Source: Nematostella vectensis
Lineage: Eukaryota; Cnidaria; Anthozoa; Actiniaria; Edwardsiidae
DNA: 64,000 bases
Reading direction: 5' to 3'
NCBI RefSeq assembly: GCF_932526225.1
Contig: NC_064037.1
Span: forward strand, 3,377,203-3,441,202
The notes under the pieces are model-generated. The model made no database searches. It was given only the letters and a program-made list of their open reading frames with translations, and was not told where the DNA came from. The position numbers were made by a program, and so were the translations under genes. This document shows positions 26,890 through 38,300 of the stretch, piece by piece (the stretch's first letter is position 1; each line of letters begins with the position of its first letter).

Positions 26890-28724
26890 TACCGTCCTAT
26901 GGTGTCGAGTGTCTTAGATGTACTTGATTGGCCTTAGGTACCCTTGGCCGTCCTTAGGTTACCTGACCGTCCCTAGGTTTACACTGCCGTCCTTAGGTGT
27001 CCTTTGGCTGGTGTTATTTGGCTGTCCTTTGCCGTCCTTGGGTGTCCTTGGCCGTCCTTAGGTGTCCTTGGCCGTTCTTAGGTGTCCTTGGCCGTCCTTA
27101 GGTGTCCTTTGCATTCCTTAGGTGTACCTTGCCGTCCTTAGGTGTACCTGGCCGTCCTTAGGTGTACCTTGCTGTCCTTAGGTGTACCTAGCCGTCCGTA
27201 GGTGTCCTTGGCCGTCCTTAGGTGTGCCTGACTGTCCTTAGGTGTGTCTTGCTGTCCTTAGGTGTACCTAGCCGTCCGTAGGTGTCCTTGGCCGTCCTTA
27301 GGTGTACCTTGCCGTCCTTAGGTGTACCTTGCCGTCCGTAGGTGTCCTTGGCCGTCCTTAGGTGTCCTTGGCCGTCCTTAGGTGTACCTTGCCGTCCTTA
27401 GGTGTCCTTGGCCGTCCTTAGGTGTACCTTGCCGTCCGTAGGTGTACCTGGCCGTCCTTAGGTGTACCTTGCCGTCCTTAGGTGTCCTTGGCCGTCCTTA
27501 GGTGTCCTTGGCCGTCCTTAGGTGTACCTTGCCGTCCTTAGGTGTACCTAGCCGTCCTTAGGTGTACCTAGCCTTCCTTAGGTGTCCTTGGCCGTCCTTA
27601 GGTGTGCCTGACTGTCCTTAGGTGTCCTTGACCGTCCTTAGGTGTCCTTGGCCGTCCTTAGGTGTCCTTGGCCGTCCTTAGGTGTCCTTGGCCGTCCTTA
27701 GGTGTACCTTGCCGTCCTTAGGTGTACCTTGCCGTCCTTAGGTGTCCTTGGCCGTCCTTGGGTGTCTTTAGGTGTACCTGTCCGTCCTTAGGTGTCCTTA
27801 GCCGTCCTTAGGTGTCATTGGCCGTCTATAGGTGTGCCTGACTGTCCTTAGACGTACCTTGCCTCCCTTAGGTGTCCTTGTCCGTCCTTAGGTGTACCTG
27901 GCCGTCCTTAGGTGTACCTTGCCGTCCTTAGGTGTACCTAGCCGTCCTTAGGTGTGCCTTGCCGTCCTTAGGTGTCCTTGACCGTCCTTAGGTGTACCTT
28001 GCCGTCCTTAGGTGTACCTAGCCGTCCTTAGGTGTCCTTGGCCGTCCTTAGGTGTACCTTGCCGTCCTTAGGTGTCCTTGGCCGTCCTTAGGTGTACCTT
28101 GCCGTCCTTAGGTGTCCTTGACCGTCCTTAGGTGTACCTTGCTGTCCTTAGGTGTACCTAACCGTCCGTAGGTGTCCTTGGCCGTCCTTAGGTGTCCTTG
28201 GCCGTCCTTAGGTGTCCTTGGCCGTCCTTAGGTGTCCTTGGCCGTCCTTAGGTGTCCTTGGCCGTCCTTAGGTGTCCTTGGCCGTCCTTAGGTGTCCTTG
28301 GCCGTCCTTAGGTGTCCTTGGCCGTCCTTAGGTGTACCTTGCCGTCCTTAGGTGTCCTTGGCCGTCCTTAGGTGTACCTTGCCGTCCTTAGGTGTCCTTG
28401 GCCGTCCTTAGGTGTACCTTGCCGTCCTTAGGTGTACCTTGCCGTCCTTAGGTGTACCTTGCCGTCCTAAGGTGTACCTGGCCGTCCTTAGGTGTACCTT
28501 GCCGTCCTTAGGTGTCCTTGGCCGTCCTTGGGTGTCTTTAGGTGTACCTGTCCGTCCTTAGGTGTCCTTAGCCGTCCTTAGGTGTCATTGGCCGTCTATA
28601 GGTGTGCCTGACTGTCCTTAGGTGTACCTAACCGTCCGTAGGTGTCCTTGGCCGTCCTTAGGTGTCCTTGGCCGTCCTTAGGTGTACCTTGCCGTCCTTA
28701 GGTGTACCTAGCCATCCTTAGGTG
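26890..28724. repeat. 20-bp minisatellite, about 90 copies
   Basis: The unit GCCGTCCTTAGGTGTCCTTG has the common variant GTACCTT. From about 27020 the units keep exact 20-bp spacing (three per 60 bp); the first 100 bp are irregular. A segment around 27700-27850 reappears near 28480-28620 (shared odd units GGTGTCTTTAGG, GTCATTGGCCGTCTATAGG), showing block duplication of about 780 bp. It lies upstream of the 7TM gene. Confidence 0.97.
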
Positions 28725-28762
28725 TACACCTAAGGACGGTCAATGACACTTAAGGATGGCCA
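28705..28762. repeat. Inverted terminus of the 20-bp array (palindrome)
   Basis: The array ends CATCCTTAGGTGTACACCTAAGGACGG: two units meet head to head at about 28725. The inverted strand continues for under two units (CAATGACACTTAAGGATGGCC) before unique sequence. Confidence 0.85.
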
Positions 28763-29039
28763 ATTTTGTATGGACACACTTTATCGATCTTGAACACACC
28801 AAAAAAATGTGACCCTCCCTAAATCTGTGCCCAAAAAAACCCTAGCCCCCCCCTTCTACATATTCCCCCCCAGTAATTAATGACCGCTCCCTTATAATAA
28901 GTTACTTATGATGACGAGTATTATCCATATATCCATGTAAGCCTTCAGAATTAATTTATATAGAAAAGCAGGTATCAAAGACATGTTGCATTGTGAATAA
29001 AACTTCATATGCTAAGAGATACCCTAAAATGAGTCACAC

Positions 29040-30195
29040 GAACCTCTATTAAGCGGTCACCCTCGGGACTTAGCTTAGTGACCGCTTAATAGAGGTTTTG
29101 CTATTTTCGCCCCTAAATTAGCGTAAATCGGGCTGTAATTATACGTAAGAACTTTTTATTATCATAAACAACAGTAACAATCATGTTAGCCCTAAGACGG
29201 GGCCTGGTGCATTCCAATTTGATCCAGAAATGTTTGAAACCGCCTAGTCAGTTTGTTTTTGCCTATACGGCTCTTGTGGCTTTGCCCAATTCTATGGGCA
29301 TGAGCTACTTCCGCTGGCGTTACGTAAAGTAAATGAGTGCGTTAGGGTGATGTTACACGCGTCGTTTCCGTCGATATCCGTCATTAAGGGTTTGCGCGAT
29401 TTTGGAAGTCGAATCAAAAACTCGCAGTGCGTTGCCGTACCCAAAAACTCACAAATCTGACCCAGTTGCATTCATTCGGGGATACCATGAGTACATGAGT
29501 ACTCATGGGAACCAGTGGGAGTGGGAGTAGGAACCAGCACTAGAAGATGTTTACAAACTTATGCGGTAACCAACTAACATAAAGGATCCGAATGCTGTTG
29601 CAATCGTAAGAGAAAAAGCCGACAAAACGGTGATGGATGGAGACGGTCACCCGAATACTCTAGTTGACGATTACGAAGTTATCAGGCATATTCCCAAACT
29701 GATGTCAACGTGGGTTACCAAATATCTCAAGAGACCTACGAACTGTGAAAAAGTCGTAGTCAAAGGGAAGTGGGTGAACAGAGGTGGTGGCTATGGACTC
29801 GAGATTCCTTGTGAATACATATTTGAAGGTGACAGTTTTTCTTCTAGCTGGCTAAAGCGGAAATTGGTAATCGAGGAATTTTAATGCGACTGATCCGCAC
29901 AAGACCACACAAGTCTCACAAGACGATTAGCCATAGTAATTAGATTAGACAGTTAAAAATATGACGTGCACTGTCTGTTGTCATGCTGACAAATATTGAT
30001 GATGACCGTTTAAAAGAGGTGAAAAACAATGAAATCAACCAATTGGGACCCTCCTTTGGTGACCGCGTCCGCTTAATAGAGGTGACCGCTCAATAGAGGT
30101 CAAATTTACAGTAAACATAAAGGGGAAAATTCGGGACTTTGGTAAATGACCGTTGAATAGAGGGCCGCTTAATAGAGGGCCGCTTAATAGACGTC
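29040..30195. mobile_element. Element bounded by GACCGCTTAATAGAGG motifs
   Basis: The left end is a hairpin: AACCTCTATTAAGCGGTCAC pairs with GTGACCGCTTAATAGAGGTT 20 bp later (29041-29097). The right end (30060-30190) has repeated variants: CCGCTTAATAGAGGTGACCG, CCGCTCAATAGAGG, CCGTTGAATAGAGG, and twice GGCCGCTTAATAGAGG. Clustered subterminal repeats like this usually bind a transposase. The interior holds the HIRAN-like frame (29570-29883). The limits are approximate and no transposase is visible, so it is probably non-autonomous. Confidence 0.6.
29570..29883 (+). pseudogene. HIRAN-like domain fragment
   Basis: The open frame reads PTNIKDPNAVAIVREKADK, a spacer, then YEVIRHIPKLMSTWVTKYLK, VVVKGKWVNRGGGYGLEIPC and EYIFEGDSF, with a stop at 29882-29884. 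The NPxDPNAVAV plus I(G/R)xIP pattern is typical of HIRAN domains, which bind DNA ends or occur in repair helicases and mobile-element proteins. There is no good ATG: the frame is preceded by a TAA (29567-29569), so an upstream exon or the 5' part is missing. It sits inside a transposon-like repeat and is likely a mobile-element-borne copy. Medium-low confidence in the family name. Confidence 0.45.
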
Positions 30196-30503
30196 CGACT
30201 GTACTCAATTAAGCTTACGCTTATAACTTTAGTAAAAAAGAAAAAAGAAAAAAAAAGTAAAAGCACCCGCCACCTGTCATGGTTCAAAGTTATATAAGAT
30301 ACATTATCAGAAAATTTAAATGAAAATGGTTGGAAAATTTCATTAAGCATACAACAAAGGCAGGAATTGTCTCTCTTACTCGTACTATGGGTACATAACA
30401 GAGAGACGTAGAACTCTTTTTTCATATGGCCGCCATCTTCTTTTATGATGCTCGATTCCGAAGATATTTATTCGGAAGTTTCCGATTGAGAGGTTGGGAA
30501 TGA

Positions 30504-30552
30504 CCGCTGCAAGGCTGCGGACTCGACCACAATCTACGTCCGTGGGAAATTG
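30504..30552 (-). repeat. Right partner of the 49-bp inverted repeat
   Basis: Inverse complement of 26739-26787 with few mismatches. About 70 bp to its left (30428-30440) is a perfect YY1-type motif on the minus strand (AAGATGGCGGCCAT), so this could once have been a promoter. Confidence 0.7.
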
Positions 30553-30744
30553 TTTACCTTTGAGCTACCGGCTATACCGGCTATGGACAGCGGCTATGTA
30601 TGTAGATTACATAATGTACACAAGTTTCCGGGACTCCTGTGGATGTTTTTTTTTTTATCAGAGGGGAGCAGGGATGGGGTTGTATGTAGCGAAGTGTTCA
30701 AGAAGGATTCGTAGTGAAGTTTAGTAGAATGTTCCGTGTTCTTA

Positions 30745-31935
30745 TTAGCGAAGTGTAGTGAGGTGTTTGAGGGTCCGGAATGGCGAAGTGTAGTGAGGTG
30801 TTCGAGGGTGTGGAATGGCGAAGTGTAGTGAGGTGTTCGAGGGTGTGGAATAGCGAAGTGTAGTAAGGTGTTCGAGGGTCCGGAATAGCGAAGTGAGGTG
30901 TTTGAGGGTCCGGAATAGCGTAGTGTAGTGAGGTGTTCGAGGGTCTGGAATAGCGAAGTGTAGTGGGGTGTTCGAGGGTGTGGAATAGCGAAGTGTAGTG
31001 AGGTGTTCGAGGGTGTGGAATAGCCAAGTGTAGTGAGGTGTTCGAAGGTGTGGAATAGCGAAGTGAAGTGTTTGAGGGTCCGGAATAGCGAAGTCTAGTG
31101 GGGTGTTCGAGGGTGTGGAATAGCGAAGTGTAGTAAGGTGTTCGAGGGTGTGGAATAGCGAAGTGTAGTGAGGTGTTCGAGGGTCCGGAATAGCGAAGTG
31201 TAGTAAGGTGTTCGAGGGTATGGAATAGCCAAGTGTAGTGAGGTGTTCGAGGGTGTGGAATAGCGAAGTGAAGTGTTTGAGGGTCCGGAATAGCGAAGTG
31301 TAGTGGGGTGTTCGAGGGTGTGGAATAGCGAAGTGTAGTAAGGTGTTCGAGGGTGTGGAATAGCGAAGTGTAGTGAGGTGTTCGAGGGTGTGGAATAGCG
31401 AAATGAAGTGAGGTGTTTGAGGGTCCGGAATAGCGAAGTGTAGTGAGGTGTTCGAGGGTGTGGAATAGCGAAGTGTAGTAAGGTGTTCGAGGGTCCGGAA
31501 TAGCGAAGTGTAGTGAGGTGTTCGAGGGTGTGGAATAGCGAAGTGTAGTGAGGTGTTCGAGGGTCCGGAATAGCGAAGCGTAGTGAGGTGTTCGAGGGTG
31601 TGGAATAGCGAAGTGTAGTGAGGTGTTCGAGGGTGTGGAATAGCGAAGCGTAGTGAGGTATTTGAGGTTCCGGAATAGCGAAGTGTAGTAAGGTGTTCGA
31701 GGGTCCGAAATAGCGAAGTGTAGCGAGGTTTTCGAGGGTCCGGAATAGCGAAATGTAGTGGGGTGTTTGAGGGTCCGGAATAGCGAAGTGAAGTGAGGTG
31801 TTCGAGGGTGTGGAATAGCGAAGTGAAGTAAGGTGTTCGAGGGTGTGGAATAGCGAAGTGAGGTGTTCGAGGGTCCGGAATAGCGAAGTGTAGTGTAGTG
31901 TTCGAGGGTCCGGAATAGCGAAGTTTGGTGAGGTT
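30745..31935. repeat. 35-bp minisatellite, about 34 copies
   Basis: The unit is GAATAGCGAAGTGTAGTGAG plus GTGTTCGAGGGTGTG, with GTCCG/GTGTG and TAGTGAGG/TAGTAAGG/GAAGTG variants and some shortened units. Two minus-strand frames stay open for more than 420 codons because the unit lacks stops, not because it encodes a protein. It begins beyond the 3' end of the PCMT-HECT gene. Confidence 0.95.
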
Positions 31936-32040
31936 TTGGTTTAGCGAAAGTGTAGTTAGGCGTTGGTATAGTACAGAGTATTGGATTGTTAGAGGGCGAG
32001 ATGTAGCTACACACACATATATCGCCTTGGATATAAGCTT

Positions 32041-32046
32041 TTTATT
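32041..32046 (-). terminator. Polyadenylation signal AATAAA for the PCMT-HECT gene
   Basis: TTTATT on the plus strand gives AATAAA in gene orientation, 290 bp after the stop codon. It would end the transcript before the 35-bp minisatellite. Only the hexamer is seen. Confidence 0.4.
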
Positions 32047-32278
32047 TGCAACTCCTTACAGCATATATATTTTTGCAAGCTAAAACATTTACTTTTCTCT
32101 GTATAGTAGATTATTTGATATATATGTACCATACGGTAAACAGCTAAAAAGCTGTATATGGTTTCTATCTGTCTATTTTTCGTTTCAACTTCAAGCTTCG
32201 TTTCAGCATCAAGCTTATAAAATAGTTACCATTTTAAAAGTTCAAAGTCAAAAGTCCAACGTCAATTGGTCGTCAACG

Positions 32279-32360
32279 CCAAGATCTCTTCTCACCATGG
32301 GCTTGTGTCTGTATCAATGCCAAGATCTCTTCTCACCATGGACTTGTGTCTGTATCAATG
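32279..32360. repeat. 41-bp tandem duplication covering the HECT stop codon
   Basis: GCCAAGATCTCTTCTCACCA plus TGG(A/G)CTTGTGTCTGTATCAA occurs twice back to back (32279-32319 and 32320-32360) with one mismatch. The copy at 32320-32360 carries the last coding codons (TDTSPW and stop); the other lies in the 3' UTR. Confidence 0.9.
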
Positions 32361-35300
32361 GCAACACAATTGTATACCGCGTACCTGAAATCGCAAATAA
32401 AAGATTTGGACAATTTCCTAAGGAAGTTTTGCGCTTTGCGTGATGGACAAACAATGCTTGCATCATTGGTTAGGATAGCCTGCGTACCTGTGTAGTAAGT
32501 GCAGGGGATGGGAAAAAAAGAGAGAAGACGGGTCGCGCGCTTGGGGGGGGGGGGGGGGGGGAGGAGTGGGGGAGGAATGAAAGAGCTTGTCATCGTTTTC
32601 CTTCCCCTCTTCTATCTGATGAGCCACAAGGTCGCTTTAACATTTGCGCTTGCTAAGCAGGATAAACATGGAAAAGCTCTAAAGTACATGTGCAGCATCG
32701 GTAAGATCGATCTTATAGAATAAAACAACAAATCTAAGTTAACGCCTCTGTAAAAACCGCTTTTGCCCCGACGAAGGGCTAATGCACGAAACCTCAGCGA
32801 AACTGCTGTCTTCACAGAGCCGTAAAATGTACCACTTCAGCCTTGTGTTGATTTGTTTAACTACGCCTACGCAAACCATCTATATATTCTAAAGCTTGTC
32901 TTTCTAGTCATACCATGAAACTCGACCCTACCTGAGTCTGGCCGTTGCCATGGCAGCGGACGTGTATGCGGGCCAATAGATGGTGCTGGCGCAGGTGGAG
33001 GCTGTGGGCAGCGCATTGCGGCCATCCCCGGCCTTGGCGACCGTGAAAGGCGCGGGGGGACGCCTCCTGCCAGTCACAAAACGCAGAAACCTGCTCCGCT
33101 CGTCATTGGTAAACTGCGCAAGCGCGGCCCAGAGAAACTTGATGCACTCGCTTGACTCGGACAGGTCGTCCCCGTATTTGCCTGTCGCGGGAGAATGGGT
33201 ACAAGTATGAATAAAAAAACCCTCGTTGTCTGCCTAACACCACCCCCAAGGTTAGTCCACTTTTTTCACCTTTCACGACTATTGGGACAGCATACCACAA
33301 GACTGAAATATACCTCCGTCGTAGATACACCAAGACTCCAAGAATGTGCCGCAGTGTCGAGCGTTTCACTTCTTTCCACAACGACTGCGGATTGAAGCCG
33401 TACATTCCACACCCCCCCCCCCCCCCCCCTTGCCAAGGACACACAGCGATGACTACTTAGAGTCCAAGTTGCATCGTACAATGAAAGAACCAAGCAAAGC
33501 TGGCTACTTACATGCGCTTTTCAGCACCGATGGCGAGACGTCTGGGTTGCCGCAGATCCCTCGCTCAAGCTCGTTCCACGTGATCAGACTCAGGGCGGAC
33601 TCGGGAATCACAGACATCAGACCTCGGCGCAACGCCAGCACCTGCAACACATGGAATAGGTGTCAAACAGGCCACCTTCTTATTATCCTGACAGTGGAAC
33701 CTCGAAATTGCAGACCCATTGCCAAGTCCTGATTCAAACCTCCATTAACAAGCACAATATTCAGTACCAGGACTGTCCGTTATATGGAGGTAAACCACTG
33801 ACGTGATTACCTGTTGCACCGACTCCGTCATCCGTGCCTCACGAAGCAGCGCTGCAAACCGCTGCCTGTCTGCGGGCCCAACAGTGACGTCATTTCCGCC
33901 AGGAATGAGCTCTTTGGTCGTGCCGTCGCTGAGGACCGTGCTGAACTTGCACTCGTTTCTGTACGTCGCCACGTACAGATCTTCATCCATACGCTCCAGT
34001 TCATCTAACACAACAAGCGGAAAGAACAAATTGTAAATATCTAAAAAAGCCGGGTTTTAATCGAGATGCTATGGTAGTGATTGGATGACTAGGCCTTAAG
34101 GGACAATGTCCCTCCTATCCCAACAAGTAATTTGGAGAGCCATACAAGTTTAGTCCGCCAACCAGTGTGCTAAGCAATGTGAAAAAAGCTGTAAATATCT
34201 ACTTGAAAAAAAAGTGTTTTAATCTGTTAAAGGGAGCCAGTGGATTAGCTTTTCTGATCAATGATGAGTGAAAAAAGTATGTATAAAATATCTATTTCCA
34301 CACCCCTCCCCTTTTAAAGGAAAATAAGGTCCCGAACAGAATGCGTTTCAGAATGGAAACAAGATGTTACTCACCCGTGAACATGACAGCCGCCTCGTCC
34401 ACATCCACGAAGTCCTTAGCCCACGTCACATGCTCGCCAACAAGAAGTTTCCATAGAAACGGCGGAAAGGTCAAAGTCATGTTCTCATCGCTGCGGTAGA
34501 GTGCGCCAAGGATCTTGCCCAACCACTCGTAAACGGACCACTCCGTGCATGAGGGGGAAGGCAGGTACGAGTCCTGATAATCGCCAACAGCGTCCTGTTA
34601 GGGAGGTAAACATGAAAATCACACCGGAAATTTCATTCTGCGATAGAGAGCTGAGCCATTGTACAGCGAACGTTTGCCTTACAGAAACCCAAATAATTCT
34701 GACACCTCGATGTCTTTTTGAAGGGACACAGTTGGGTACTACGATACTGTCCTCATTATTGTATGTCCCTATTAAGTGGGTTATAAGGTACAGAAGTTAC
34801 AACCGTCTTTTTGAGAACTGTCCATAATAACAAGGTGACTCATTCAGTGGGTAACATTAGATCCTTAGGATGAATAGGGACAAATCCTATGAAAAATACA
34901 TTGTCTTACCTTGTTGTTTGCAGTTCTGACAAAGAAAGGAAGCACCTCCAGTGAGCCAAACTCTGGTGGGCAGAGTTCATCAGTCATTTCAACAAGTGAT
35001 TCCCGGAAACCACCACCCTGTGATGAATGACATGTCAGGCAAAAAGTACACAAGACTGAAAGGGGTAAGGCTGGTAACATTTTGATACACTTGGCTAATT
35101 CTTATGGATAGTGTCCAGTGTCTGAAAATAAAGGATAAACTAAAGGATAGCAAATTCATTTCTACCCTCACTACCCTTGCAAGGTGTGTTGAGCTTCCCT
35201 CTCCCCTCAGGGTGCATTGTAGCCAAGTATTTATACTCTTTCTCAGGGCAAGCAAGCCACACCCACCTGGTCAATAATCCCTTCACCAATGAACTTGACC

Positions 35301-38300
35301 TCCCACCATTGGTCATACTTCCACTTGTTCCATCTAGAGCAAAACCAACATCAAGTCTAAGCACAGAAGTCAACTATCTTACACCTATTTCAAATAATGA
35401 TTGTGCTCATTTAGTTATTTGTTACCCATGAAGGGATCAATTTGGGTCAAGACACGTGGATTCTCCAAGACCATAGAATAATTTCAATAATAACCAAAAT
35501 GGATACACTGTATCAGATAGAATGGGACTACCAATAGGGGAAAACCTGAACGCCCCTCTCACCTGTAATTAAGACCCTCGCAGCGTAGCTCCTTGTATAC
35601 CTGCACCAGTACACTCTTCTCCTGGTCATGGCCTCGCTCACTAACTGGCAACCTCCTATCGACCGTCACAATGGGCAAGTGCTCAGGGGGGGTCGTCTCT
35701 GTGGAGTGCAGTAACTCTTGCACAATCCTCCAGCGCTGTCGGCAGAGAGGAAGGAGAAAACGAAGTTGGGGTAGGAGGGCAGGGAGCTGGTATCGAGTTG
35801 GAATTCCACAGATAGAAGGTTGTTTGCCTGCCAATGGGTCCTTTCTCGTGAAAGTGGCTGCTTCAGGGAGTGCCTTTGGGGGGCAGGGAATGGGTAGGCA
35901 AGCTGGTGTAACGCCTGGAGTGTCTGAGACAGTCATCAATTTTGGTTCAGGCTGTAAAAGTCTGTGAAGAAAACAAAAAACAGTACAGTACTATAAACTT
36001 CTTTATGTGGGTGATAACAATTTAATTACAATTTAATTTATTTAGTGAATTTGTCACTTACAGCACGCCATACTTCTCTATAAAAGAAAATGTGTCAATA
36101 CAAGCCACTACCAGCCCACATATACTTCCATTATACCCAAACAAAAAATGCTTAGAGTAACAGTTAATGATATTTGAGAAGTCTACCGTCTCTACATCGT
36201 AATGTCTGCTTGATGACTGTTTTAAAAACAATTCTTACCAGTCAGAGATCAATCCTTTCCCTTACCTTTTTTCCTCCTCTTGTAACCTCTTGAGATCAGT
36301 CAGCAAGTTCGACTTCTTCATCTCCTGCTCTGCCTGTAGATCAATGAGCTTCTGCAGTTTCCCATTTGCTTCCTGCCTTTGTTGCTTTAGTTCTGATGCT
36401 ATAGAGGACTCAGAAGACCCCATACGCTCATGTGCTATATTCTCACGTGTACGGCCAACTTGAACCAGTTGCTGCTTTTCATCAAGTAGAGTAACCTAAA
36501 GAACACATAGAACTTTCTGTCTAACAGGAGGAATTATTGAGAAATGAGCAACCTTGACCGCTTTAGGGAGAAATGCATTGTGCAAGCATAAATCTTTGAT
36601 AATCATATCTTTAAGAAAAAACAGCCACATTCAGATTAAACCCTTGGTGCCCAAGGTAGGACTTGTCTCTCAACAAACCAAGAATAGTAAAAAAAAAAAC
36701 ATTAGCTAAGCTCAATAATACTTGAAATATTGCATATACATACACTGTAACTGTCAGTGAATAAGCAATTGAAAACACAAAATGCAGACGATGACATTGG
36801 GAATAGCTTTTAGCTCTGCAAGCTAAAGCTAGCCAAAAAATGACAGCATAGTTTGGTAACTCTTTTTTAGCATTGCTGCAACAAAGTTCCTTTAATCTTT
36901 TGCTTGTATACCTGCTTTTTTAGAAGCTTGTATTGCTCTTTGTATTGGTCTTGCAAGCCTTGTGTGAGCTTCAACTTTTTGCTAGTCAGCTCCACCTGAC
37001 TCCTCACCAGTTCAAGCATCTTCTCTGCCTTCTCATCTCCATAACACACCTTCACAATGCTCTCCCTTATAGCAGCAGCACCCTCCTTCACAGGGCTGTC
37101 AACCTCTTGAACCGATGGTATCCCCCAGGAATTTTGAGAGGAGAGGAAAGAAAAGTTGGTGAAGGACTCCAGTCTGTGCTTGGGTCCGGCAGTGCCGAGC
37201 TCCATCGAGAGGGAGGGTCCACTGAGGAGGTACAGGGTGGAGTCCAGGATTTTGGCAATACGGCAAAGAGTGACTGCACGGAAGGTCAGGTTTTCGGGCG
37301 GGTGGGACCCTATCCTGGGATATGCCAGAGTGTCAACACGTGCAAAGAGTTCAGGTCGGATTAGCTCTGACTTGAACCATCCCTGGGATAAAAAGGACAT
37401 TAAATTTACATCAAATTTGATACCATTTTTAAACAGTTTATGAGACAGTTGTTTATCTCAAAATGACATCAGAGAAATTAGAGACCAGTTTTTAACCATT
37501 TTACTAAAGTTGACAAAAAATAAAACCAATACAAAAACATGTTCACAAATTTCACATTCTTATCACTTCTAGGAGTTTTTTTTAGTGTTATGACGAGATT
37601 GTATAAAATGCTTAAAATTCAAAGAAAGGTGATGCATAATGTATTAGGCATACTGTACCTTGCATCTCCCTTTACTGGATTTCTCAGTGATGTCTGTCAG
37701 AAACCTGATAAGTTCCAAGTCATACTCAAGAGCCCACTTGCCTTTGGTGACCCCACGTAACCGGTCCATATGTCTTTGATCTACACTTAGCAAAACATTC
37801 TTATACATAGTGCCGCCACCGTTATTAACAGAAATATCTCTACAGTCACTCTTATCTCCCTCAGCTGAGTCAGTTAATATCTTCTGCTCTTTGTTTCCAT
37901 TACTAGATTCAGAACGCAGAGAAAATTTAGGAGCAGAGTTTAGGTCTTCTAGTGAATCTGGGCATGTAGCTCCATTCTGAGTCTCTAATCTAACACATTT
38001 GTTACTGAGTTGATTATTAGAGGGTGTGCCTTCAGAGATTTCAAGAGAGGGGCAAATAGAAGAATCGTGTGCAAGCCCTCCCTCACAATCCAAGTGTGGA
38101 TTAACAATGTGAACATTATTTGCCTCTACAATATTGGTATTCCTTTGTTTTCCACCATTCTCAATATTACTTGTTTGTCCCATGTTTTCCAATTTTCCAT
38201 CCTCTGTGTCTGTAGTAACATTTTTAGATCCATCGAAATTGATTGCTTCTGGAGAGTCCTGACTATCATTGCTTGCCTTTGGCGATCCCAAGTCAGGCAT

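Noticed and set aside
30698-32016. Two overlapping minus-strand frames of 438 and 423 codons
   Set aside because: They are readings of a 35-bp minisatellite without stops in those frames; 35 bp is not a multiple of three, and the peptide simply cycles. No start context, domain or splice structure.
32712-32890. Possible transposon tail (GACGAAGGGCTAATGC, CGAAAC)
   Set aside because: Resembles 3' tails of retroelements and weakly a stretch near 24630-24740, but too short to classify.
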